From Echinostoma caproni (Eukaryota > Platyhelminthes > Trematoda > Plagiorchiida > Echinostomatidae): a stretch of 14,298 nt of DNA. The position numbers were made by a program, and so were the translations under genes. Location of the stretch: assembly GCA_900618425.1 (NCBI GenBank), contig UZAN01047623.1:1-14298 (forward strand). Direction: 5' to 3'. Below are positions 1 to 9,304 of the stretch, piece by piece. Under the pieces are notes generated by a model, which was not told the DNA's origin, did no database searches, and worked only from the letters and a program-made list of their open reading frames with translations. Each line of letters begins with the position of its first letter. The stretch's first letter is position 1.

Positions 1-800
1 ATGTTGATTAGTTTCTTTCCGACAGTACTGATTCACGCATTGTGTCTGCACACGGCTATTTGGAACCCCGAGCCATTTAGGTTTATTTTGTGTGTTCCCA
101 ATGTGTATGGCTGCGCTCTGTCTGTCTGTCTGTCTGTCTATCAGTCTGTCTGTCAGTCAGGTATTCTTGCTTTCTGTGTGTGTTTCTATCTTCGTGCTTC
201 GTTCCTTGTCTGTCTGTGTGACTGCCCCCTTGTGTGTGTCAGTTTATTAGTCAGCCAGTCCGTTATGAATCTGTGTGGCTCTTTGATTCGGTTGCTGGGT
301 GTCTGTCTGGCGGTAAGTGTCTTTGTCTGTCGGTGTGTCGCCTTGATTGTCTTCGCCAATTTATGTTCGTTTGTCTGTTACGTTGTGTTTCCTTGTCTTT
401 TGCTGTTTCTGTGTGCGTTTCTCTCTATCGCTGCTCCTGGTTATTCTTTCTGTTTTTGTGTTTCTGTAATTCTGTCCTAATGTTAATCATTTCGTTTATT
501 ATTCGTATGGTTCGGTTTAAGTTTTTTATGAGTCATTCCTGTTCTATGGTGGTTTGATTGTACTTAGTTTCCCGTTCGCTGACGTCGCAATGGTTCTCAT
601 AGTGTTAAGCTTCGGTTTTGTTCTGAAGTGTTTGTTTTGTGTGCGCTGTTTTTAGTTCGTTTCGTTTTTATTTTCCTAGCGATGAACTTGTTGTTGGTTG
701 GGCGTTCTTTTTTGGTTTGGTTTCATCGTGAGGTTTTTTCATGATATTCGCTTTACAGTTTAACCTTTAATGTTTGTTTTCCGATGGTCCAATCACAATG
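1..800. repeat. T/G-rich, A-poor low-complexity block
   Basis: The plus strand is dominated by T and G with very little A. In 361-420 I count 35 T and 2 A out of 60. The texture is degenerate TCTG, TTTG and TCTT words around a clear tetranucleotide tract. A 159-codon reading frame opens at base 1, but its protein is almost only Cys, Val, Leu, Ser and Phe, as expected from translating such DNA, so I do not call a gene. The skew fades after about 800-1100. It could be a decayed simple-sequence array or strand-biased non-coding DNA such as an intron; the sequence does not decide. Confidence 0.6.
117..160 (+). repeat. (TCTG)n microsatellite, imperfect
   Basis: There are eleven consecutive 4-bp units: five TCTG, then TCTA, TCAG, TCTG, TCTG, TCAG, TCAG. 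Shorter TCTG runs recur around 210-220, 300-308 and 325-333, so this is probably the centre of a formerly larger array. Confidence 0.9.
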
Positions 801-1922
801 ATGTTCAGTAGAATGTTTTATCATTTTCTATTCATGTCAGTTGGTCTTTATTTTATTTGAGCCGCATTTTCGGTATTCTCTATGTTGTTTCTTTGTAATT
901 GTAGGATGGCCCACAGAACGTTTCTTCGCGTTATCTGAAGAGTTCTCGTCTTCGTCGTTTGTTACTCGCGCGTATCGAACGGGTAAGTTTAAATATCGTA
1001 TTTTTGGAATCTACCGATTTGGTTTAAGTTCTGCTAGCCATGTGTTATTCCGTAATTCACTTGTTTTTTGTTTTTGTTTGCCACTGGACGACGCAAACTG
1101 TTTAACTCTCTCTTATTTTTAAAGTTTCTGATTCCAGTTAAAGCAGGGAGTCAATATGTTTCTCCCGTCTCGGTAGGGTTTCAAAACCGATATTCCTCAC
1201 ATGCCTATGGAATACTGTGCCGTATTCAAGCCTCAAGTCAAGCCTTTTTTGGTTAAATGAGCTGGTTTATATTTGGCAATAATCGGTCGCTTCGTTTGAT
1301 GAGCGGTTTTAATTTCAATTGAGATTGCATTGATTCGATCTTCCCAAAACCCAAGAAGCTACATGCTTCAGTGTTGGTCGTTGGCTGCTGTGATACTGGC
1401 TGAGATGTCTACAATGAAGCATTAATCGAATAATTGTTATAGGAGTTAGGATCAACTATTGCGAAGTAGTGTGTGAACGGCTTGAATGAATGATCGTACT
1501 TCTTCTTGTTGGATTGCAATTTGCGGATGACAAACGGATTGTAACACAGAATTACATACTAAATAGTGTGGTTTTCGCCGAAGATGTCAGCTTTCCAACC
1601 GTCATACTTCTAAACTGACTCCGTTTGTATTACGTTGCTGACCGGGAATAGAGCACACAAGAAAATGCATCTTGTCCGAAATGGAAATATATTTAGGGGT
1701 TTATGTGAAACACAAGGTTTAGTATCATATACATCCTTGAAGTGGGCTCCTGCTGATGGAGGACATGGATGTATGGAATTAAAGGACGTAATGAGATTCC
1801 TAATAGATTTTCTATATTAGGAATAACAGCAGAATAGAAAAGTCCGATTATCCGAATGCACGAATCCGAGCATAGATTAAGTGACTGTTAGTGATGCAGA
1901 GAAATAACAAATACACACTGCA
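801..1922. other. No recognisable gene
   Basis: Only short frames occur: 93 codons at 841-1122, 62 at 1068-1256 and 61 at 1635-1820, all plus strand. None shows a motif, balanced protein-like composition or a homologue I recognise. The first part continues the T-rich skew. I see no tRNA, rRNA or clear transposon end here. Confidence 0.6.
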
Positions 1923-2396
1923 TCATGCTTGTCGATGGCGATTAAATATACCGTCCGGTTCAGTTACGGTACTCTCATGGTTGGAAATCAGGTTCTTAAA
2001 CAATGCATTCAAGTGTGCACTTTTCCAAAGGTTGAAGTTAATTGCTGATGCCGATAAGTAGACAATTCTGTAGTGGTATGCATGCCTTGAAGTGGCGAAA
2101 AATGCTGGGTTTTGCCGTGGGAGATGTGACATCAGAAATACACATGCAATCTCGGTTAGAGATTTCAGTCGACGAAGCGTTTCCACACAAACACAAAGTC
2201 TAATTAGCATATCAGAGCAATATTCACTGATTGATTGAACCGGTTTTGATAAAGCATCTAGAAGTTGGAGATGATGCATAGGAGACTGAAGTGAACTCGT
2301 TTGAAAGTAAGAGAGTATATTATGCGGATGACCGAAAGCAATAGAAGAAATAAAATGGTTTTTCTTTGTTAAATTAATGCAATTTTTGTTCCGGTT
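1923..2396 (-). pseudogene. Open protein-like frame of unknown function, possible 3' part of the decayed gene
   Basis: An uninterrupted minus-strand frame of about 158 codons runs from the stop at 2397-2399 to the stop at 1923-1925. The first internal Met is at 2279, giving 118 residues (starts MHHLQLLDALSKPVQS, ends DGIFNRHRQA). Composition is mixed and helical-looking, with Leu-rich stretches (ETLRRLKSLTEIACVFLMSH) and no simple-sequence bias, unlike the antisense frames. It lies just downstream, in minus-strand sense, of broken frames of similar texture, so I infer it is their continuation or a separate exon-like piece. I do not recognise the family. It could still be a chance frame. Confidence 0.35.
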
Positions 2397-2431
2397 TCAT
2401 GGTTCTTGGTCAGTTTGACATTTTGCGTATG

Positions 2432-4065
2432 TCAGAATGAGTCAGTTTCATCAATGTCTTCGAAGTTAGATGCCCGTGCGCGGCGTTCAGGAACAAGGTA
2501 TTTGCAGAGTGAAAGACGGATCTTATCCCAGCTTTCGAGGTCACTTATCGCCTTCAAACCCTGGCGTTCCATTTCCTCTTTTTACTCTGGCTATCCAAGT
2601 GATCGCGTTATCTCCAACACCCGATTGACAAGAGAGCTCTTGGTAGTAATTATTGATATCTCCGTAGCGGGTCTTTCAGCAGTACAGAATGTTTCTTCAT
2701 ATGACAGCAGCGTTGACGAACATCATCCTTCGGCAATCGGTCGTGTCACTTGGCCTTCACTAGTTAGCGCGGATAACAGTGGTCAATTACTTGTAGTCTT
2801 GGGAGGTCACACGCTTTCCTATTTGAGCCCTAGATCGGGACATGATGGATTGCAACTCGGTACAGTTGTGTCTTAGTATGAAGACTGATTTCGTTGCGTA
2901 CCGCTCGTGTCTGGAGAGTTGTAAGAAAGCCCTCCTAACTTTATCGACACGTAGCTCAATTTCGTCACATTTGATTGTTGAGCTGATGAATGCTGTGCTA
3001 GTTTCGATTGTGATATGACCTTGTGCTAGAATGACACCACTGAACCGGCTATGGACATCAGTGTGTGTATTTCCATGCCGATTTCTTTAACCAAACGGAC
3101 GAAGCGGTCGAGGATCGCCTATGGATTGTACGTGGTATCGATGAGACCGAAGTCCATGCGAGCACCATGATCAAGTAATCGGCCCACGTTGCACCCTAGA
3201 TCAATCAACCGAGAGCATAATTCATAGTGCAGACGATAGCATATTGAACAGCGTGAAGCCTCATCAAACTCGTATCTTCGATGGAAGCCTCAAAGGCTTC
3301 TTTTAGCGAGGGTGGACTTGAACACGTGCCGTTGTAGTATGTTTTTATAAACCCGTCAAGCTTTTGTCATCCGATTCAATTGTGTTCCCCGACAATTTTC
3401 ATGAGAATTTCAAGTATGAAAGTCGATAAAGCTCTCTGTCGTTTGTTGCTGGACGTTTTAGCAGAGTTCGAATTTATACATCGGAATAGAAATATATGAT
3501 CAACACAGATCCTATGAGAGCCAAACCTGGTTTAGTATACACGTGTACGCGCATCTCTTGCCACTGTCAACCGATGAAGTTGAATCACTGGGAACTGTTT
3601 ACCGCGATATCGATCTGACTGATGTCTCTTTATTTCTCCTAAAGTTTGTCCATCTTTTAAGGATGGATAATGGATGTTCAGAGATGACCCGATTTTGGGG
3701 AGCATTTTTCATTTCCCGGATTGCGACTGCAACGGGTTGAGTAAGATGGCCATGCGGGATTTAAATCTCTCCAGTGAAATGACGTCTAGTCTTATGTTTC
3801 TTGCACTTTTCGGTCTAGTAACCGTCCGGGAGATTTTGTATCTATCTGGTAACTCACAATCAATCGTGTCTGGTTCACAGCTTTGTTCCACCTCTTGATA
3901 ATCCGCTTTCCTAGTCGAAGGATTCCGATGATTGTCGGGGTGCTCAGTTGACCACACCCTCAAGTTGTTTTTTCCTCGATATTTCGCTTTTTTCAACTGA
4001 TGTTTGTGGGCGTGTTTCTGTGTTTCATTCGGTTTGTCTTCAGCACTAACTTTGATGATAGTATC
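2432..4065 (-). pseudogene. Decayed intronless coding sequence, family unknown
   Basis: Four minus-strand blocks follow one another with frame changes. Block A, 4065-3205, is one frame of 287 codons with internal stops only at 3709, 3532, 3376 and 3367; words include LPDRYKISRTV, SLERFKSRMAILLNP, LSTFILEILMKIVGEHN and SLKEAFEASIEDTSLMRLHA. Block B, about 3240-3026, has one stop at 3119 (RLIDLGCNVGRLLDHGARM, AILDRFVRLVKEIGMEIHTL). Block C, 3086-2787, is open for 100 codons (ITIETSTAFISSTIKCDEIE, VDKVRRAFLQLSRHERY). Block D, about 2770-2432, has three stops (KAISDLESWDKIRLSLCKYL, ASNFEDIDETDSF). Stops are several times rarer than expected in random DNA, and the residue mix is that of a soluble alpha-helical protein. 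Blocks abut with no room for introns, suggesting a processed pseudogene or an unknown mobile-element protein. No motif identifies it. The open plus-strand frame at 2406-2876 lies antisense to blocks C and D and is Ser/Leu-rich with a TTG start. Confidence 0.5.
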
Positions 4066-4570
4066 TCACGCAAGCCATGTACGGGATGTTGCAAAGACTC
4101 CGTACTGACTCTGACGGATTGTATTTACTGTCGCGTTCATCACCGTCCATCGCGTGGGCCTGATTTTCAGACTCTGTCGGCCATTAATATTGTAAAGATG
4201 TTGACGACCTTCTCACGTTCATCTAATTACAACCTTTTCGGTGATTCATTCCTGTCCTTCACGGACCGGAAAAAGCCAATTACTGGTATCTCGTCCGAAG
4301 TTTTTCTCCGCGGGTCAACTAAAGATTTGAGTTAGTACAACTAAATGAGACTTGAATCGCTCACGCAGTTAGCTAGTATTTGGAGAGCGCGACTGGTATA
4401 ACAAATGATGAATCGACCTGCTGCCGATCAAAAGCATGGACCAGTATTGTGCAAGGTAGACCATCGGCCCACTTATCCTGATGCAATGGATATTTCCACA
4501 AAAGTGAATGAAAGTATTAAGAAAATTACCTGCTTAGTACTTTGAAACACATTTCAGACAAAACAACAAT
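4066..4570. other. No firm gene; ambiguous frames on both strands
   Basis: A plus-strand frame of 111 codons (4000-4335) overlaps minus-strand frames that could extend the decayed gene upstream, including an open stretch from about 4220 to 4066 containing LKIRPTRWTVMNATVN. Neither has a motif I recognise. Bases 4336-4570 show nothing identifiable. As they lead into a hammerhead-like motif on the plus strand, they may include eroded Penelope-type terminal repeat. Confidence 0.4.
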
Positions 4571-4575
4571 TCGAT

Positions 4576-4632
4576 TGAAAAATCACCTTGATAAAGGTTA
4601 CCCACGGTAACCGAAACGTCGGCTTATTTTCA
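4576..4632 (+). ncRNA. Hammerhead-like ribozyme, minimal Penelope type
   Basis: Seen directly: the core TTGATAA at 4588-4594 is followed by a perfect 7-bp hairpin (4596-4602 with 4606-4612, loop CAC). Then comes GAAACGTC at 4613-4620, giving the invariant GAA and a GUC cleavage triplet. Stem I can form: 4586-4587 pair with 4621-4622, then a 4x4 internal loop, then six more pairs (4576-4581 with 4627-4632). Against the consensus core CUGAUGA, C3 is U and G8 is A, which keeps the conserved 3-8 pair as U-A. One extra A (4595) precedes stem II. Stem III would be only AC/GU with no loop, so a monomer could not fold it; known Penelope-associated small hammerheads share this reduction and cleave as dimers. 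Predicted cleavage follows C4620. Activity is unproven, and it may be a decayed copy. Confidence 0.65.
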
Positions 4633-4806
4633 CCTGTACCGACATCGCTGTGTTTTAAAAATTACAAATTATAAAAAACAACAACAGAGTTACGAACAAG
4701 CTCAGTTTTAGGGATTCGCATTTATGTCATATTTATGCATTATAGTATATGTCACTACTTATGAATAAAATTATTGTATCGGAATATTAAAATAAAATTC
4801 TTATCA
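4633..4806. other. AT-rich spacer between the hammerhead motif and the LINE tail
   Basis: This is A/T-rich sequence with short A-runs (for example around 4655-4685) and no reading frame of note. It separates the plus-strand hammerhead-like motif from the 3' end of the minus-strand LINE and probably contains the outer boundary of the older element. Confidence 0.4.
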
Positions 4807-4818
4807 CATCATCATCAT
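4807..4818 (-). repeat. (ATG)4 3' tail of the LINE
   Basis: Four CAT units on the plus strand read ATGATGATGATG on the minus strand, about 180 bases downstream of the LINE stop codon. RTE-type elements characteristically end in short simple repeats instead of poly(A), so this probably marks the 3' boundary of the insertion. I could not identify a target-site duplication. Confidence 0.55.
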
Positions 4819-4999
4819 CGCACAGCGAAATACAAAGAAGCGAACTTCACTGATCGCTGCAAAACTCCCAAATGCACACAAGATTAGCGATAAAATTTAA
4901 GGTGGACAGGGATTGGGCCTATTTTGAGGAAGGGAGAAGAAGGTCAACCACTATGGTCAACAAACAGAGTACGTAATCGAACTCTGCATACATCACGTT

Positions 5000-5410
5000 T
5001 CAAGCATTCTGGCCTGATAAGAAACGACAACAAGAAATCCACTGCTGTTGGTTCGCTGCCATATCCTTCAATGTCTCCATCCATCAGGCTTTGGAGTTTT
5101 TCGGACCCCAACCTGGAAGGCGAGAGACACCTACTCTACCTAATGGCTCTGCGCATTTCTTCATGCCTCGTTTCCACGTCATCTGTTGACCTCCACTTGG
5201 TTTCCTGCAGCCCGGATTAGCTACACGGAATAAAGCGCGGTGAGGCAGACGACAGCTTGGCATACGCAATATATGCCCTAAACAGCAAAGTCTACTAATT
5301 TGAATTCGGTGTGCTAGCAGGTTTATACCTGATAAAGTCTCAAATACACGACGGTTTACCTCCACGTTACTAACCCATTCGCTCCATCCAACGTGGGCTA
5401 CATTGCGCAA
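5000..5410 (-). pseudogene. LINE C-terminal domain, broken
   Basis: A 108-codon minus-strand frame (5410-5084) reads MRNVAHVGWSEWVSNVEVNR, then CLGHILRMPSCRLPHRALF, and ends SRLPGWGPKNSKA. This is the conserved tail region after the RT in trematode endonuclease-RT proteins, containing the family's typical LGH(V/I)LRM and RLPGWGP strings. After the stop at 5084-5086 the same frame continues with WMETLKDMAANQQQW, the normal end of these proteins, and stops at 5000-5002. The stop at 5084 is therefore a premature nonsense change and the original terminus lies at 5000. Confidence 0.85.
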
Positions 5411-6690
5411 ACACCAATAATCGAAAAATTAAAGTTGACGGACACCTTCTACTCGCAAATTCAAGGTCTCTCAACCAAAAAGCAGGACTAGCAAAATATA
5501 AATGACCTTTCGAGTTCAGTGAAACGTCGCGTCTACGCCAAAGGCGTTTCAGTCCTGCATATGTTGCTCGAGCCTTGGAAATGCGGGCGGTTATCTCTTT
5601 TGCTGCTTTACCATCATTGGACACGCAACTACCTAATTAGGAAAAGTAATCCACCATAACTAAATCCTGGCCATTTAGTTTTAGAGTGGGAGTAGACCAA
5701 ACCCAGTCCTGCATCATCACTTTACACTTTGAAGGTGCGAGGCACATACCGAATGTGGCTACTGCACTTGTTGGTCTATCAAGTGCGCTTTGCGCCTACC
5801 CCAGATATTCGAACAAACAGACAATGTCATCGGTGTACTCTAAATCGCAGAGGTTTAGTTCAGCTGTCCATTCAACATCTACGTTTTTGGAGACCACTTA
5901 GTGCGTACTTCAGTATTTCGTCTAGGACAAAATTGAACAAAAACGGCCAAAGAGGGCACCCTAAAAGAACGCCGCTGCTGGTGAGGAACGACCTACTAAG
6001 TTAGTTGTAAACCCTTACACGACTGGAGGTATGTCAGTACAGTGACTTCAGTAGTAACGTAGTTCTGGGGCATTCCTTTTCGAAGAAGGGAGCTCATTAG
6101 AGCTTCCCGGTCAACTGAGTCGAAGACTCCTTTCAGTTCAAGGAGCACTGCGATCGTTGGCCGACGGCGGGTGTGATGCAGCTCAATGATCTGATGCAAC
6201 GTGAAAATTTGATCAATATATCCACGGCCAGGCTGGAATCAAGCTTGCTGTTCACGGATGTTGGTCTCTTAAATAAGTCAAACGTCGAAGTATAACCGAA
6301 GCTAGCACTTTGATGACAATCGGGATCCAACTTATCCCGCGGTAGTTTTCGCAATTGTTGCGGCATCCTTTCTTAAAATGGGAACGATCAGGGATTCGCC
6401 CCAAGATGAAGGAATGTATTCTTGCGTTCAAACGTTGCGCAGTAGGGTAGTAATAGAGCCTACGAGGTTATCACTCCCCATGTTGAAAAGAGTGGGAGGG
6501 AGCTCATCCGGTCCTAGTGCCTTTCCTTGTTTCAGAGCTTCAATGCAACACCGAACTTCTGCTTCTGCTGGAGGATCGTATGATACTGCACACGGAGCTT
6601 CAGTAGCAGATGAAGCAACTTGGCTAGCATTAGGCCACCTGAACTGTTCACTGAAGTATTCTGCGCAGCAATGGTGTCGTTGATCCCTAC
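5370..6690 (-). pseudogene. LINE reverse transcriptase domain, inactivated
   Basis: The RT is spread over several minus-strand frames. The N-terminal part contains KQGKALGPDELPPTLF and IPSSWGESLIVPI (about 6530-6380), then NYRGIS and VILRRL (about 6350-6270). REQQA, a stop and FQPGRG follow, where the family usually has a Gly. Motif A region at 6090-6199 reads LLELKGVFDSVDREAL; the catalytic Asp of the usual LDLK is Glu here (codon 6137-6139). Next come LLGCPLWPFLFNFVLDEIL (about 5970-5910, motif B) and LEYTDDIVCLFE, with the YTDD of motif C intact at 5826-5837. Further down, ARISKARATYAGLKRLWRRR (5590-5530) leads into the C-terminal domain. Several frameshifts, nonsense codons and the D-to-E change make it inactive. 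Confidence 0.9.
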
Positions 6691-7139
6691 TGTGAATAGC
6701 TCGTTCTCTCTTATCGCAGACTGTTTCACGAACTGCAGTTCGCCGACCTCGCGTATTGCGTATAGCACGGAACAGCCTTTGACTATTCCCTGATTGCAGC
6801 CTCTACTTCCATTTCACTAGTTCTTGTTGCTCACCAGTTCTCACGGTCCTTCTTGAGGCTCTTCTTGAGCTGATGTTGTAGATGCCACCCAAGTATTTTT
6901 TGATCCTGACAAGTCTGGAATTTTCGTTTTCACTCTATCAAAATGAATGACTCTTGAGATATCTAATGCCCCCGAGGCGCTTGAGGCTCAGACCCACAAG
7001 TAATATTCGCTGCTGAATGCATTGATCGACTAATCTGATTCCTCTACTCATCTACATCATCGCTTTGAAGCGCACTCAGCCCATCCACTGTCTGACTCAG
7101 TGCGCACGTACTGCTGGAATAGACAGACGATGAGCTAAC
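6691..7139 (-). pseudogene. LINE linker between endonuclease and RT, broken
   Basis: Minus-strand frames hold the spacer found between the two catalytic domains in this family. Recognisable strings are GNSQRLFRAIRNTRGRRTAV (around 6800-6740) and RETVCDKRERAIHSRDQR (around 6735-6680), the latter followed by CCAEYFSEQFRWPNASQ. The stretch 6830-7139 is poorer, with several stops, and I see only scattered family-like residues. Confidence 0.65.
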
Positions 7140-7922
7140 CGACTTTGCTGGTTTTATCGCCGGCCAGTGAGTCGGAGGGTGAGGTGCATCATAAGTAATG
7201 CGTGGTCTGACTCAACGTATGTGTTCTCATAGGACCTGTATTTTTGCACTGAGCCACGTCAACGGTAGCTTACTGCTACGTGGTCGATTTGAGTTAGCAC
7301 ACCCTTTGAACTGGAGCCCTACGTTACCGTCCATCGAGAGCTGTCAGAAGTTGGTACTGGATAGGAACAGATGATGGTCTGCACAGAAATGAAAAAGTCG
7401 ATTACCGTTATCTGTTCGTTGGCAGGGCAGAGCACAACTACCACCTAGGCAAGCTTCTGATTCGCCCAGTAGAACTATGTCTAAGTTTTGACTCATCCGA
7501 ATGAGATCGATAAGTTCATCGTAGAAAGCGTTCTTTTGTGTATCAGAACTGTAATTGGTCGGTGCATATGCCGATATGATGAACAAATACCTTTTGGTGT
7601 TGCTTCCCTTCTAGATGCTGATTAAACACTTGAGACACATTGCACATAAACGACTATTGACGGGAGTCCAATCAATAAGAGAGGACTCGATCCAGTTACT
7701 GAATGCAATACCTACCCCGCACTAACCTAGTGAACGAGCTCCTTCGTCTAGTGTGCGAAGAATGGACCTGAAGGACAAACCTGGAGCACTCTATTAACTC
7801 ATAGTTGTAGGATCCAGAATTCGAGTCTCCGACACACGTGAATATCGATCCCTAAGGATTCCATTGTACGCGCCAGACAGGCTTTTTTTACCTACTTGCA
7901 TCAGAGTTCTCACGTTGAAGGC
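7140..7922 (-). pseudogene. LINE APE-type endonuclease, inactivated
   Basis: The N-terminal hallmark AFNVRTLMQVG starts at 7922 on the minus strand; its Asn is a metal or phosphate-site residue in the family. The SETR string with the catalytic Glu is present at 7821-7832. After frame changes the 80-codon frame 7586-7344 gives ISAYAPTNYSSDTQKNAFYD and then RTDNGNRLFHFCADHHLFL. Where the family carries Gly-Asp-Phe-Asn, this copy reads G-E-S-E (7455-7466), losing the catalytic Asp and Asn. The C-terminal part has TQIDHVAVSYR (about 7290-7260) and SDHALL (7193-7210), which keeps the catalytic Asp-His pair. The enzyme would nick target DNA to prime reverse transcription; this copy cannot. Confidence 0.88.
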
Positions 7923-8560
7923 CCTCAGATTCAGTGATTAACGAAGCTTCAGAATCTGCAATCCATTTCGTAGTAAGTTACTTACAGTGCTATTTGGCAA
8001 CGACCTTTGGCCAGCGATATCCAAGTTGCTTGAGGGACTCTTACAGGTCGGAAGAAGGGGTGAAGGAGACGGTTGGGTACGAAAGACAGAATTAAGCAAA
8101 AGTTTGGAAGTCTGAGAAGTAGTCCACTTATCATTACTCACTCCGCTCTATGCAATGCGCAGCGTGGTCCTGATTATCCTGCGCGACAACTGATGCAGTA
8201 TGGAATTAATTTTAGTTTGTATATGCAGTTGGGTTTGATAGACGGGTACTGCTAGGGTGTCCAGTCACTAGGCAGGAAAACAAGTAGGGTTCTCAACCAA
8301 AGCCTTTAGTTCTGACAGGAACCTGACTGCAAGGCAGCGGGTGAAGCAAAGTAGAGTCCCATTTACGTGGATCAGGGTTCAGTGGATATAAGGCTACCTG
8401 GAAAGACAGATATAATCATTGCCGAAGCTTTGTATCGGTTAAGGAACAAAGTAACGGGTATCCGAAATATTTAGTGAACGAAATGAATCAGTTCACGGAT
8501 AACACTTTGCAAAACACTGGGGTTAAGTAAAGTCCGTGTACATTTCCTTACCTTTCGAAG
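7923..8560 (-). other. Probable LINE 5' region, boundary not resolved
   Basis: This stretch lies immediately upstream of the endonuclease start in the minus-strand direction. Minus frame 8141-7938 encodes 67 residues in another frame and overlaps the endonuclease start, so it is not a separate gene. I see no promoter, no HDV-like ribozyme fold and no clear edge. The assignment to the LINE is by position only. Confidence 0.35.
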
Positions 8561-9270
8561 GGATACATCAACTGATATCATATATAGGAGATTATCTGAC
8601 GAAATTCATAACATGTTCAGAGCGTCAAACCTTGGTGGGTTGCTCAAATCCATGCCAAGTGTGAGCTTACGATTGAAGGACAACGTGCCTGACTATGAGA
8701 TTCATTATGTGTATACTCATTTTCTCTTTCCTGTGGAACAATGTAAATATAAAATAAATATATAAATAAACAATGTAAATGGTCAGGCGATTGTCCGAAC
8801 AGATAGATGAGCGCCACCCTGCATGGCTGAACATCGTAACGATTGATTCACTCATCTGTGCAATGGTCTCATACCTAGCTTATATCAATCACTGTGATCG
8901 TGACCGCGGAAGTCCGCCCCTTGTATAGGGTTCTCGTTTGACAATTAGGGCAGGTTTGCTGTCAGAAGCTAGCCATATCAAAAGCAGTGAGAATCTGTTT
9001 GCGCAACCTCATTAGGCGTGGCCAAACGCAACTTGTGCTAGCGCTAAAGTTTCCATGACACACTCCTTACATACCGCCATGGCACGAGTAACCACGATGG
9101 TTGGACTAATGAGTAAATCAGTTCTAGTATTCTGTGATGTGATTTCTGATTCTATTTGTCCAAAACAATTTTGAATACTAAGTACTGCTATATATTGTGG
9201 TGCATAGGCAAGATTACTAATCAAGGGAAACCAGCTCATTCTCCACCATCATTTTGTTTGAAATAACTAT
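8561..9270. other. No gene recognised
   Basis: Only short frames occur (62 codons at 8667-8855 and 75 at 9012-9239, both minus) with no family I know. An A/T-rich patch at 8737-8780 is bracketed by a 12-bp direct repeat. The block 8780-9010 has mixed composition and could be an unclassified dispersed repeat, but nothing within the window repeats it. Confidence 0.5.
8737..8780. repeat. 12-bp direct repeat around an A/T-only spacer
   Basis: AACAATGTAAAT occurs at 8737-8748 and again at 8769-8780, separated by 20 bases made only of A and T. The arrangement could be the target-site duplication of a tiny or collapsed insertion, or simple replication slippage. Confidence 0.6.
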
Positions 9271-9273
9271 TAA

Positions 9274-9274
<1 letters not shown>

Positions 9275-9304
<30 letters not shown>

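Larger units (their letters stand above)
4807..7922 (-). mobile_element. Degenerate RTE/BovB-like non-LTR retrotransposon (LINE)
   Basis: Read on the minus strand, domains appear in the order expected of a one-protein LINE: APE-type endonuclease (7922-7140), linker (7140-6700), reverse transcriptase (6690-5400), C-terminal domain (5410-5000), 3' UTR, and a trinucleotide tail at 4807-4818. The recognisable length of about 3.1 kb fits the roughly 3.2-kb RTE type. Wording matches a family very common in trematode genomes. The reading frame is broken by many stops and shifts, so this is a dead copy. The RTE assignment rests on the endonuclease type, the short length and the simple-repeat tail. 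A CR1- or Jockey-type assignment is less likely but not excluded without a phylogeny. The true 5' end is not defined and may lie several hundred bases beyond 7922. Confidence 0.85.

Noticed and set aside
1..480. 159-codon plus-strand frame rich in Cys, Val and Ser
   Set aside because: It is the translation of TCTG/TTTG-type low-complexity DNA with a strong T bias, and it starts at the window edge; no domain is visible.
2406..2876. 156-codon plus-strand frame
   Set aside because: It uses a TTG start, is Ser/Leu-rich, and lies antisense to minus-strand frames with more natural composition; it is probably an antisense shadow of the decayed gene.
4924..5220. 98-codon plus-strand frame
   Set aside because: It is antisense to the LINE C-terminal domain, which is clearly recognised on the minus strand.
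6133..6366. 77-codon minus-strand frame
   Set aside because: It covers the LINE RT in a shifted frame; the neighbouring frame gives the recognised NYRGIS and REQQA strings.
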